Shown piece after piece: positions 36,278 to 44,025 of a stretch of DNA of 45,952 nucleotides. The position numbers and the translations under genes are program-made. This stretch comes from Candidatus Doudnabacteria bacterium (lineage in GTDB: Bacteria; Patescibacteriota; Doudnabacteria; UBA920): positions 1 to 45,952 of the forward strand of contig JAEUSF010000007.1 in the NCBI GenBank assembly GCA_016788665.1, written 5' to 3'. How positions within the stretch are numbered: the stretch's first letter is position 1; every line of letters begins with the position of its first letter. The notes below the pieces were generated by a model. The model saw nothing but the letters and a program-made list of their open reading frames with translations. It did not search any database and was not told the DNA's origin.

Positions 36278-38113
36278 TTATACCTTTTCAAAATTAACTC
36301 TTAGTGCGTTTAAAATAACTATGACATCTAAAACTTCTTGTAAAAGAGCGCCGTAAACAGGCATAATTTTTCCGGCAGCTGCAATAAACATGAGTAATAT
36401 ACTTACTCCCATGCCAATAAAAATTCCTTGTTTTGCTATGCGCATAACTTGGCGGGCGATTTTGTATGCTTCCCCTACTCTTTCTAGGTTGTCTACGGTT
36501 ATGACAATATCGCTGGTGTCGGAGCTGGCGGTGGAGCCGTGTCCGCCTAAAGCTATACCCACGTCTGCCGCGGCTAGGGCTGGTGCGTCGTTTACCCCGT
36601 CCCCAATCATTGCAACTTTACCAAATTGTTTTTTGTGGTCCTTTACTTCATTTACTTTGTCTTCGGGCAAAGATTCGGCATGAATATCTGTAAGTCCTAA
36701 CTGCCTGCCAATGTTGTCGGCAACCGATTGCTTGTCGCCAGTTAGCATAACAATTTTTTCCATGCCCAAATTCTTTAAATCCCTAAACACGTTTTTTATT
36801 TCAGGCCTTATTTTGTCGGCAAACATTACACTGCCTAAAAGCTTTTCGCCTTGTCCCAAGTAAACGGCAATAGTGCCACTGCCTTGTAGTTGGTCGTGAG
36901 ATTTTTTAATGCTTTCATCTACCTTTATGCCGTTGCTTTGCAAAAATTTGAGTTTGCCAAAATAATATTGTTTTCCTTCTATCTCTCCAGTCACGCCTTC
37001 CCCAAAAACTTCCTTAAAGTTTTTTGGATAAGAAATTTTAACATTATTTTTCTGTGAATAGGTTACTAATGAGCGCGCCAAAATGTGGGCGGAAAGTTGG
37101 TCTAAAGACGTCGCAATTTCTAAAACCTGTTTTTCTTCGGAGCTGACTTTAAATACCTCCGGCGTGCCTAGTGTTAAGGTTCCTGTTTTGTCGAAAATAA
37201 AAGCATCTGCTTCGGCCAAGTTTTCCAAAGCTGATCCACTTTTGATTATAATTCCCCGGCTGGCAGATTTAGCCAAACCCGAAATTATGGCAATAGGCGT
37301 GGCTAAAATAAGCGGACAAGGCGTTGCTACTACTAATACTGCTAAAAGCCTAACCGGATCGTGCGAAACTAGCCAAGCCAGAAGAGCTATAAAAAAAGTT
37401 ATGGCTGTAAACCATACGCTGTACCTGTCGGCCAGTCTTACAACTGGTGCCCTGCTTTCTTCCGCGTCTTTAATGAGTTTAATAATCTGTTCGTATTTGC
37501 TTTCATTTGCTTGTCTCACCGCTTTTATTTCAAGAGGGTTTTCTTTGTTTATACTTCCCGAAAGTAGTAAGCTGCCAGTCTGTTTTTCTTTTGGTACAGA
37601 TTCACCGGTAAGTGCGGATTCGTCAACTTCAGACTTGCCTTCTAAAACAATACCATCTACTGGAACCGCTTCCCCGGGTTTAATAACTATTATGTCTCCA
37701 ATTTTAACCTCGCTCGCTTGAACATCCAGTAAACCCGAGTTTGTTTTTATGTGTGCCACCGAAGGTGCATTGGAAATAAGTTGCGTAAGTTCCTTTCGTG
37801 CACGTCTGAGCGCGTATGCTTCCAAAGCTTCTCCGCCCGAAAGCATTAAAACTATAACAGAGCCTGCCAGATATTGCCCCAGAATAAAAGACGTTACTAT
37901 GGCGGTAATGGCTATAATATCCACACCGAAGTGCCCTCTTAAAAGGTCCTTTATAAGCCGAAACACTAAAGGCCCGGCACCAATTATAATAGTAATCATC
38001 CAAACCGTTTGGTCTAGCTTAGCATTACCGGTTAAATGGAAAAAGGCTCCTACAGCAAGTCCGGTCAGGGTTAGAAATGGAATGGTCACAAAACTTAAAA
38101 AACTTTTGTTCAT
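36278..38113 (-). CDS. Heavy-metal P1B-type ATPase
   Basis: An ATP-driven metal pump of the inner membrane, 611 aa from the start chosen (ATG 7 bp after a GGAG site; an ATG five codons upstream is the alternative). About eight membrane helices; phosphorylation site Asp308 in FDKTGTLT, TGES in the actuator domain, and MIGDGVNDAPAL near the C-terminus. The membrane metal motif is TPCPL instead of the common CPC, and the nucleotide-domain HP pair is replaced by HI (SAHILARS). There is no N-terminal metal-binding domain. The metal cannot be assigned; TPC-type pumps form a less-studied group. Confidence 0.93.
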   Translation of the reverse strand: MNKSFLSFVTIPFLTLTGLAVGAFFHLTGNAKLDQTVWMITIIIGAGPLVFRLIKDLLRGHFGVDIIAITAIVTSFILGQYLAGSVIVLMLSGGEALEAYALRRARKELTQLISNAPSVAHIKTNSGLLDVQASEVKIGDIIVIKPGEAVPVDGIVLEGKSEVDESALTGESVPKEKQTGSLLLSGSINKENPLEIKAVRQANESKYEQIIKLIKDAEESRAPVVRLADRYSVWFTAITFFIALLAWLVSHDPVRLLAVLVVATPCPLILATPIAIISGLAKSASRGIIIKSGSALENLAEADAFIFDKTGTLTLGTPEVFKVSSEEKQVLEIATSLDQLSAHILARSLVTYSQKNNVKISYPKNFKEVFGEGVTGEIEGKQYYFGKLKFLQSNGIKVDESIKKSHDQLQGSGTIAVYLGQGEKLLGSVMFADKIRPEIKNVFRDLKNLGMEKIVMLTGDKQSVADNIGRQLGLTDIHAESLPEDKVNEVKDHKKQFGKVAMIGDGVNDAPALAAADVGIALGGHGSTASSDTSDIVITVDNLERVGEAYKIARQVMRIAKQGIFIGMGVSILLMFIAAAGKIMPVYGALLQEVLDVIVILNALRVNFEKV

Positions 38114-38231
38114 AAAAAAACTCCACATTCTTGTGGGTTTTATGCCCGAACAAGAATCTTTATAAATCTAATAAATGAGATTCATATTGACTCTGCCCGG
38201 ATTGCCAATGCCTGCCCGACTTTTAGGGCCC

Positions 38232-38272
38232 GCCTTTACAGCCGAATATTAAGGCACCGGAGGCTGTAAAAT
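38232..38272. repeat. Inverted repeat upstream of the metal ATPase
   Basis: Arms TTTACAGCC and GGCTGTAAA separated by about 20 bp, in a 270-bp stretch without genes between the ATPase and tRNA-Thr(GGT). Might be a regulatory hairpin; no T tract. Confidence 0.45.
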
Positions 38273-38316
38273 GCATGCAGATAATTTATAAGTTAACTAT
38301 ACCATAAATTAGTAAA

Positions 38317-38340
38317 CAAAAAAAGCGCAGGACGCTTTTT
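38317..38340 (-). terminator. Terminator downstream of tRNA-Thr(GGT)
   Basis: Perfect arms AAAAAGCG and CGCTTTTT around a 5-nt loop; T run on the minus strand. Confidence 0.7.
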
Positions 38341-38384
38341 AGTTTAAACGAGGTGTGTTACGTTATTGCGATTCAATAATTGTC

Positions 38385-38460
38385 TGGAGCCGTTGTCCGG
38401 GATTGAACCGGAGACCTTCTCCTTACCATGGAGATGCTCTACCAGCTGAGCTACAACGGC
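38385..38460 (-). tRNA. tRNA-Thr (anticodon GGT)
   Basis: Acceptor GCCGTTG/CAACGGC, anticodon stem TCTCC/GGAGA around ATGGTAA giving GGT, T arm CTCCGGTTCAATCCCGGA, discriminator T and encoded CCA. Flanked by 13-bp perfect inverted arms (38375-38387 and 38461-38473) that would extend the precursor's acceptor stem. Confidence 0.96.
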
Positions 38461-38543
38461 CCAGACAATTATTTAATCACTTGTATTTTAATATACCACT
38501 TTTAAATTTTAATTCAATGCAATCCTTAAAAACCTTTATCGGT

Positions 38544-39296
38544 TTACTGCTGAGCCATGGTTTTCGCTCGGTCGAAGCCAAGTTTATACTTCTCGTTCTG
38601 GGGTTCCATTTCTAGCGCTCTATAAAAGCTGCCGGCAGCATCTTTCCATTTTTCCTGGCATTCCTGACTTAAACCCAAATTATAATAGCGGTTTGGATGC
38701 ATTTTGTCGAGAGCAAGGGACTTGGAAAAGTGGTTTTCTGCTAAAGGAAAATCTTTCAGCAAAAAAGCTGCTTGCGCCAGGCGCGCATGGTATGTAGAGT
38801 TGCTTACTTCGTGGCCGACCAAATATAAATATATGTCTTTAGCGTCGGTATATAATTGTTTAGCAAGGTACAGTTTACCTAAGTCGTCGTAGTGCTTTCG
38901 GTTTTTAGGATCTTGTTTAATTCGTTCAAGCAAAACTTCTTCCGGTTCTTGGTTTTGTTCAGCCGGCGAAAATACAGGCTCGGGAGTCTTAGCGGCCTGG
39001 TTTTTCGTTTTGGTTTGAAAAAGCTTTTTTAAATTGTATGCCCCCGGTGCAGGCTTTAGGTCTTTGGCTTCTAAAGCCAAAGACCAAATTTTATGTAGCC
39101 AGAATTTTAACTTGGCAAGTAGGCGGTTAAATTTTTCGGCTTGTATGCCTTTTTCTTCCAGCTTGTTTGCCAAGGAATTTTTTTCTTCTCTGGGCTTGCT
39201 TAAATTTTGAGCCTCTGGTAAACGCCTAAGGATTAATACAATAACCCCCAAAATGCATAACAAGAAAATTAAGTTTGGAATGAGTTGGTAAGACAA
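38544..39296 (-). CDS. Membrane-anchored TPR protein
   Basis: A 250-aa protein with one N-terminal membrane helix (about 5-25), a charged linker, and about three to four tetratricopeptide repeats from residue 120 on (for example YDDLGKLYLAKQLYTDAKDIY, then YHARLAQAAFLLKDFPLAENHF and YYNLGLSQECQEKWKDAAGSFYRALEM). TPR domains bind partner proteins; the partner is unknown. It lies downstream of tsf on the same strand, with a long inverted repeat in between. Confidence 0.88.
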   Translation of the reverse strand: MSYQLIPNLIFLLCILGVIVLILRRLPEAQNLSKPREEKNSLANKLEEKGIQAEKFNRLLAKLKFWLHKIWSLALEAKDLKPAPGAYNLKKLFQTKTKNQAAKTPEPVFSPAEQNQEPEEVLLERIKQDPKNRKHYDDLGKLYLAKQLYTDAKDIYLYLVGHEVSNSTYHARLAQAAFLLKDFPLAENHFSKSLALDKMHPNRYYNLGLSQECQEKWKDAAGSFYRALEMEPQNEKYKLGFDRAKTMAQQ

Positions 39297-39308
39297 GTAG
39301 AAACCTGG

Positions 39309-39361
39309 AATATCAAATTTGTAAATTTCAAGTTATTACTTGGTTTTTGAATTTGATATTT
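39309..39361. repeat. Long imperfect hairpin between tsf and the TPR gene
   Basis: Outer arms AATATCAAATT and AATTTGATATT, inner arms CAAGT and ACTTG around TATT. May end or process the rpsB-tsf transcript; the T run is weak. Confidence 0.55.
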
Positions 39362-39405
39362 GTAATTTTATATTTAAGGCTTTATTGGTTGTAAAGCGCT
39401 TGCGT

Positions 39406-39990
39406 TTAAGCGCCGAGTATAAACCTGGCGAATCTGCGGATTACTACATTCTCACCCATTTTGGCAACTTCGTTAGAAACGAATTCTTTTACTTTTATGT
39501 CTGGGTTTTTAACGTAAGGTTGTTCCAAAAGACAAGTTTCTTCGTAGTACTTTTGAATCTTACCGTCCAGCATTTTGTTTATAACTTCTTCCGGTTTGCC
39601 TGAGGCTTTTGCTTGTTCTTTGTAAATTTCTTTTTCCTTTTCAATTACTTCAGCTGGTACATCGGAGACGTTTACGTACAATGGGTTTGCTGCTGCAATG
39701 TGTAATGCTAATTCTTTAGCAAGATTTTTAAAGTCTTCGGTGCGGGCAACGAAATCGGTTTCGCAGTTTATTTCCAAAAGGACTCCAATCCTGCCGCCAC
39801 CGTGAATATAGCTTTCAATAATACCCTCTTTCGCAACACGGTCAGATTTTTTTCCTAGCTTTAAGGAGCCTTTTTTGCGTAAAATTTCGATTGCCTTCTC
39901 TTTGTCACCCCCTGCTTCTGTAAGGGCTTCTTTTATGTCCATAAGTCCGGCTCCGGTAGTTTCGCGGAGCTCTTTAAGTACGTCGTTCAT
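39406..39990 (-). CDS. tsf: Translation elongation factor Ts
   Basis: Nucleotide-exchange factor that recharges EF-Tu with GTP. The 194-aa protein has the N-terminal UBA-like domain (ETTGAGLMDIKEAL) and the core signature ETDFVART. It is far shorter than the E. coli protein (about 283 aa), lacking part of the core duplication, like the short Thermus-type and candidate-phyla forms. Downstream of rpsB as in most bacteria. Confidence 0.96.
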   Translation of the reverse strand: MNDVLKELRETTGAGLMDIKEALTEAGGDKEKAIEILRKKGSLKLGKKSDRVAKEGIIESYIHGGGRIGVLLEINCETDFVARTEDFKNLAKELALHIAAANPLYVNVSDVPAEVIEKEKEIYKEQAKASGKPEEVINKMLDGKIQKYYEETCLLEQPYVKNPDIKVKEFVSNEVAKMGENVVIRRFARFILGA

Positions 39991-40109
39991 ATTTTTGTGG
40001 CTGATTTATAAATTTTTAATGACTAAAAGCTTGCGGGCAAAAGAGCAGGGTTTTGCAAACAAAACGGTATACACAAGCAGTGTGTCGATATATTTATAAA
40101 TTGTTAATA

Positions 40110-40823
40110 TTAGTTTTGTACTGGTGCAGCAACTGGAGCCGCAGCACGGCCTTCGCTTATGGCGGCGGCCATAAAGTTCAATATCATTTCTACTGCTTTT
40201 GTTGCGTCGTCGTTGCAAGGAATAACAAAATCTACACCGTCTGGGCTTGCGTTAGTATCGACTATGCCAATGGTTTTAACTTTAGATTTGTTTGCTTCCT
40301 TAATGGCAATGTTTTCATGCTTTACGCCAGTAACAAAAATTGCGTCAGGTAACTTTTTTAAGTTTGTTATTCCTTCGAACAGCTTCTTTAGTTTTTCGAT
40401 TTCACGCTCTATCATGAGAGCTTCTTTTTTTGTGTACTTGGTTTGCAAGTCGCCTGAAGCTTTCAGGTTTTCAAGCTTTTCCAGTTTGCGGATTGTTTTT
40501 TGAATAGTCTTAAAATTGGTAAAGGTTCCGCCCAGCCATCGAATGTTTACAAACGGCATGTTGCAGGAAAGAGCAGATTTTTTTAAGAGCTCTCGGGTCT
40601 GTTTTTTTGTTCCAACGAATAGAATGGTTCCGCCCTTGGAAGTGGTTTCTTTGGCAAACTGGGCAGCTTTAAGCAGGCCTTGTTTGGTTTTTTCCAAGTC
40701 TAAAATATGTATGTCTCCGCGGGTTGCGAAAATATACTGTTTCATCTTTGGGTTCCATCTGGAGGTGTTATGCCCAAAGTGTGCGCCGCTCTTAAGCAGC
40801 TCTAAAAGAGAGATGTCTTTCAT
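40110..40823 (-). CDS. rpsB: 30S ribosomal protein S2
   Basis: A 237-aa S2 protein with the usual start (LLELLKSGAHFGHNTSRWNPKM), FVGTKKQTRELL, and PDAIFVTGVKHENIAIKEA. An Ala/Pro-rich tail extends the C-terminus. An AAAGGA ribosome site lies 6 bp before ATG, one of the few housekeeping genes here with one. It heads the rpsB-tsf operon. Confidence 0.98.
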   Translation of the reverse strand: MKDISLLELLKSGAHFGHNTSRWNPKMKQYIFATRGDIHILDLEKTKQGLLKAAQFAKETTSKGGTILFVGTKKQTRELLKKSALSCNMPFVNIRWLGGTFTNFKTIQKTIRKLEKLENLKASGDLQTKYTKKEALMIEREIEKLKKLFEGITNLKKLPDAIFVTGVKHENIAIKEANKSKVKTIGIVDTNASPDGVDFVIPCNDDATKAVEMILNFMAAAISEGRAAAPVAAPVQN

Positions 40824-41083
40824 TGTTATCCTTTATCTTTTACCCTTCGAGTCCCAAAACTCTATTGGAACAGGATATTTTAGAAGAGTATGCAAGATTA
40901 ATATTAGTTCGGTTATTATAACAAGACTTGACTATTTTGGCAAGAAGAGTTAAAATTAATCAGATAATTCTAGGTGCATTAAGTGCCTAAGACATATTTC
41001 CGTATAGGATTTGTAAAATTACCCAATTTAAAGGGTTTTATATGGGAATCGCCAATTAAGTTAATGATTTAGTTTTAAATACT

Positions 41084-41344
41084 ATGAAATCGAATATCCA
41101 TCCTCAATTTTATAACAATAGTACGGTTTCGTGTGCCTGTGGCAACAGTTTTGTTACTGGCTCCACCAGACAGGAATTCCATACTGAAGTTTGCTCCAGT
41201 TGCCACCCTTTTTATACCGGCAAGCAAAAGTTGCTAGATACCGCTGGTCGTGTAGACAAGTTTAAGACCAAACAGATTAAAGCAGCTGACATTAAGTCCA
41301 AAGTTGCTCCAAAGAAACCAAGAAAAACCAGGGGCGAGAAATAA
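41084..41344 (+). CDS. rpmE: 50S ribosomal protein L31
   Basis: An 86-aa zinc-type L31: [10 protein letters not shown] start, CACG and [13 protein letters not shown] with the Cys residues for zinc, and a basic tail. The rpmE-prfA-prmC order is widespread in bacteria. A terminator follows, so prfA likely has its own transcript. Confidence 0.97.
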   Translation: MKSNIHPQFYNNSTVSCACGNSFVTGSTRQEFHTEVCSSCHPFYTGKQKLLDTAGRVDKFKTKQIKAADIKSKVAPKKPRKTRGEK

Positions 41345-41363
41345 CACAATATCAATTTTCACT

Positions 41364-41398
41364 AACCGCACGTCTGTCTGGACTTGCGGTTTTGTGTT
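41364..41398 (+). terminator. Terminator after rpmE
   Basis: Arms AACCGCA and TGCGGTT around a 14-nt loop, then TTGTGTT. T run is weak. Confidence 0.5.
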
Positions 41399-41406
41399 AA
41401 AATTGT

Positions 41407-41469
41407 ATGGCAATTAAAGACAAGTGCTTTGCGGTGTTTAAACCGCACAAGCGTGTAAATACCATTTAA
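41407..41469 (+). CDS. Possible 20-aa leader peptide of prfA
   Basis: A 20-codon ORF ([12 protein letters not shown], then PHKRVNTI) whose TAA stop shares its last base with the prfA ATG in TAATG. That overlap would couple prfA translation to ribosomes finishing the leader on a TAA, which RF1 itself reads. No Shine-Dalgarno site is seen, and a short ORF with this overlap could occur by chance. Confidence 0.3.
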   Translation: MAIKDKCFAVFKPHKRVNTI

Positions 41470-42527
41470 TGGAACCAGCTTTTCAAAAAATTTTAGAAGA
41501 ATACAATACGCTTACTGCTGAAATGTCCAGCGGTCAGGCTGGTTTAGATTTGGCTACTTTAGGTAAGCGCCAAGCTACCCTTTCTCCCCTTGTAGAAAAA
41601 ATTACAAGACTTTTAAAGTTTGAGCAGGACCTGCAAAACTCGGAAGAGCTAGTTAAGTCCTCAGACGCCGATCTGGCACAAATGGCTTCGGAGGAAATAC
41701 CTCAGCTGAAGCTCGAGATTTTGAGCCTTAAGTCTCAAATCGAGGAAGCATTGTTACCAAAAGACCCTAACGACGAAAAAGATTGCATTGTAGAAATTCG
41801 GGCAGGCGCTGGCGGAGACGAGTCTACTCTTTTTGCTGCCGAGTATTTTAGAGCTTTGGGAAAATTCGCAGAAGAGCATAAGCTTAGAATTCACATAGTA
41901 TCTTCCTCTAAAAGTGATGCCGGAGGGTTTAAGGAAATTATATTTGAAACTCATGGTAATGGGGCCTATGGCATTTTAAAATATGAATCGGGAGTTCACC
42001 GGGTACAGCGCGTGCCCGATACCGAAAAAAGCGGTCGCGTACATACGTCTACTATTACCGTAGCCGTGTTGCCGGAGCTGGAAGAGAATGACTATAAAAT
42101 AGCTGACAAGGACCTTAAGATTGAAGCCACTACTTCTTCTGGGCACGGTGGGCAAAGCGTGAATACCACTTATTCCGCTATTCGCATAACGCATATTCCT
42201 ACCGGCATTACCGCTCAGTGTCAGGACGAGCGAAGTCAGGCGCAAAATCGGGAAAAGGCTTTGGCGGTTATTCGCTCTCGTGTTGCGGCGCATTTTGCAG
42301 AAATTGAAAATAAAAAAATTCGTGACTTAACCAAGAGCCAAATAGGCACTGGAGACAGAAGTGAAAAAATTAGAACTTACAATTTTCCTCAGGACCGGGT
42401 GACTGACCACCGGATTAATCAAAATTTTAACCAGATTACTCTTATTATGGAAGGCAAGCTGTCCCCTATTTTTGAGGCATTAGTAAAGGCGGATCTTGAA
42501 GCAAAAAAAGAAGCTCTGAAAAAATAA
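41469..42527 (+). CDS. prfA: Peptide chain release factor 1
   Basis: Recognises UAA and UAG stops and triggers release of the protein. The 352-aa protein has GGQ at 227-229 in [12 protein letters not shown] and the anticodon-like tripeptide PDT at 183-185 (PxT, RF1 type; RF2 has SPF). [10 protein letters not shown] at about 111-120 is also typical. Start overlaps a possible leader ORF. The usual partner prmC, which methylates the GGQ Gln, lies 540 bp downstream. Confidence 0.97.
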   Translation: MEPAFQKILEEYNTLTAEMSSGQAGLDLATLGKRQATLSPLVEKITRLLKFEQDLQNSEELVKSSDADLAQMASEEIPQLKLEILSLKSQIEEALLPKDPNDEKDCIVEIRAGAGGDESTLFAAEYFRALGKFAEEHKLRIHIVSSSKSDAGGFKEIIFETHGNGAYGILKYESGVHRVQRVPDTEKSGRVHTSTITVAVLPELEENDYKIADKDLKIEATTSSGHGGQSVNTTYSAIRITHIPTGITAQCQDERSQAQNREKALAVIRSRVAAHFAEIENKKIRDLTKSQIGTGDRSEKIRTYNFPQDRVTDHRINQNFNQITLIMEGKLSPIFEALVKADLEAKKEALKK

Positions 42528-42530
42528 ATT

Positions 42531-42812
42531 ATGGAAAACTCTTTCATTGTAGATAGTCAGAAAATTATATATTCTTCCGAAGAATTTTGTGACTTGGTGG
42601 ACGGCGCGGAATACAAAGGAGTTAAGCATTTTATTCACTCTAAGAGTTTTGAGGTATGGGCAAAAGAGTATTCGGACGAAGAAGGTCTTTTTGTTTATAG
42701 AGTTGGTGGTGATAACGATGCTGCGCTTAAAGCTGTAAAATATTTCGCTCTTCATATTAACCCGGTTGGCGTGGTAAAGTTGCTTAAAGAAGAAGGGTAT
42801 GTGGTTATGTAA
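42531..42812 (+). CDS. Hypothetical protein after prfA, 93 aa
   Basis: Starts 3 bp after the prfA stop, so co-transcribed. A small soluble alpha/beta protein, acidic, with aromatic-rich FFEVWAKEYSDEEG-like middle. No motif or signal peptide recognised. Position suggests a link with translation, but nothing else supports it. Confidence 0.72.
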   Translation: MENSFIVDSQKIIYSSEEFCDLVDGAEYKGVKHFIHSKSFEVWAKEYSDEEGLFVYRVGGDNDAALKAVKYFALHINPVGVVKLLKEEGYVVM

Positions 42813-42843
42813 TAAAAAAACTCTCCGTTAAAGTAAGAGAGTT
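42812..42843 (-). terminator. Terminator of the 62-aa gene
   Basis: Perfect arms AACTCTC and GAGAGTT, then TTTTTTT on the minus strand; overlaps the stop codon. Confidence 0.8.
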
Positions 42844-43030
42844 AACAGGCGCCTTGGCCCCTGTACCAGGGGTTGCGGCGACTTTCGTCGTCCACACGCT
42901 GTGTTAGTTCTGCTGCCCACAGGTCGAAAGACCACGTGGCACCGCGATGTATTGCGGTTAGCTGGGTTGGTTGAACGGGCTTTGGCTCCTCAGCCTCAGG
43001 CGGTTGATCTGCTTTGGGTTCTTCTTCCAT
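42842..43030 (-). CDS. Small acidic Pro-rich protein, 62 aa, antisense within the prfA-prmC interval
   Basis: A 62-aa protein: the first 27 residues are Glu/Pro-rich (EEEPKADQPPEAEEPKPVQP) and likely disordered; the rest holds three Trp and Arg residues and one terminal Cys. It has an AAGGAGGGAGG ribosome site 6-8 bp before ATG, a promoter TTGCAA-17-TAAAAT and a terminator overlapping the stop. It sits on the opposite strand between the prfA unit and prmC, and its promoter overlaps the prmC start. Unknown function. Confidence 0.75.
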   Translation of the reverse strand: MEEEPKADQPPEAEEPKPVQPTQLTAIHRGATWSFDLWAAELTQRVDDESRRNPWYRGQGAC

Positions 43031-43063
43031 TTTATCACCTCCCTCCTTGTCGGGATACTTGGA

Positions 43064-43092
43064 ATTTTATGCGAATTGCAGAAATATTGCAA
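43064..43092 (-). promoter_or_regulatory. Sigma70-type promoter of the 62-aa gene
   Basis: Minus strand reads TTGCAA, 17-bp spacer, TAAAAT. It overlaps the first codons of prmC on the other strand. Confidence 0.65.
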
Positions 43093-43956
43093 AAGTACAA
43101 AAATATAGAAATCGAAATTCTTTTGGCTCATGTACTAAAAAAGCCAAAAGAATTTTTGTATTTGCATGCTGAATATAAATTAAGCCAAAATCAAGTTAAA
43201 AAACTAAAGCTGGCAGCGGACAGAAGACTTAAGGGTGAGCCGGTGGCTTATATTTTGGGCTATAAAGATTTTATGGGGTTGAGGTTTAAGGTAAATAAGT
43301 ATGTGCTTATCCCCCGTCCGGAAACGGAAGTACTAGTAGAAAAAATTTTGAATGCAGAGTTGAAAATAAGAAATGACAGAAAAAGACTTAGTATTTTAGA
43401 TATTGGGACTGGTAGTGGCTGTATAGCAATTTCAATTGACAAGTCTTTACAAAAATCAGGACTACCAGCTACAAGCTACCAGCTACAAGCTACCGATATT
43501 TCAGAACAGGCCCTTAAAGTTGCAAGAAAAAATGCCCGAAATATTTTTAGCAAATACTCCAATACTAGCGAGTATTGGAGAAAGGCTAAAATTAGGTTTG
43601 TAAAAAGTAATTTGCTGGAAAAAGTTAAAGGCAAGTTCGATATAATTGTGGCAAATCTGCCATACGGCTGGAGAGGTGTTAAAAATAGGTTTTCATCTGT
43701 ACGTGATGGATTAAAATTTGAGCCGCAATTGGCTTTGTACACAGAAGAAAGAGGGCTTAAACTTATAAGTCAGCTTTTACAACAAATAAAAAAAACCTAT
43801 ATCTTAAATTCTAAATCTTATATTTTCCTTGAGTTTGATCCGCGGCAAAAAAAAGAGCTTGCTGCTTTAATAAAAAAAATTATTCCTAAGGCTCGGCTTA
43901 AATTTTATAAAGATCTTGGCGGGCTCTGGAGAGTGGCAGAAATATATATACCATAA
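43069..43956 (+). CDS. prmC: Release factor glutamine methyltransferase
   Basis: Methylates the Gln of the GGQ motif in release factors with S-adenosylmethionine. The start chosen is the ATG at 43069 (MRIAEILQKY), which fits the family; the longer ORF runs through the antisense small gene. 295 aa: N-terminal helical domain, then motif I DIGTGSGCIAIS and the substrate motif NLPY, where most PrmC proteins have NPPY. Between them lies a repeat-rich stretch (tandem CTACCAGCTACAAG units at about 43462-43495, and a perfect hairpin at 43557-43580). Confidence 0.93.
   Translation: MRIAEILQKYKNIEIEILLAHVLKKPKEFLYLHAEYKLSQNQVKKLKLAADRRLKGEPVAYILGYKDFMGLRFKVNKYVLIPRPETEVLVEKILNAELKIRNDRKRLSILDIGTGSGCIAISIDKSLQKSGLPATSYQLQATDISEQALKVARKNARNIFSKYSNTSEYWRKAKIRFVKSNLLEKVKGKFDIIVANLPYGWRGVKNRFSSVRDGLKFEPQLALYTEERGLKLISQLLQQIKKTYILNSKSYIFLEFDPRQKKELAALIKKIIPKARLKFYKDLGGLWRVAEIYIP
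43557..43580. repeat. Perfect hairpin inside prmC
   Basis: Arms CTCCAATACT and AGTATTGGAG around AGCG, in frame within the prmC coding region, encoding a variable linker. Confidence 0.85.
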
Positions 43957-43958
43957 AT

Positions 43959-43990
43959 AAAAAGAAAAGGCTCACCTTTTCTTTTTATAT
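43959..43990. terminator. Bidirectional terminator between prmC and the deacetylase
   Basis: Perfect 12-nt arms AAAAAGAAAAGG and CCTTTTCTTTTT around CTCA. Confidence 0.85.
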
Positions 43991-44025
43991 ATAAGCTGGT
44001 TGTTTCTTGGTAAAAAGTTTTAAAA

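Noticed and set aside
42901-43068. N-terminal extension of prmC
   Set aside because: The longer ORF is the antisense of the 62-aa gene; the PrmC family start fits MRIAEILQKY at 43069.
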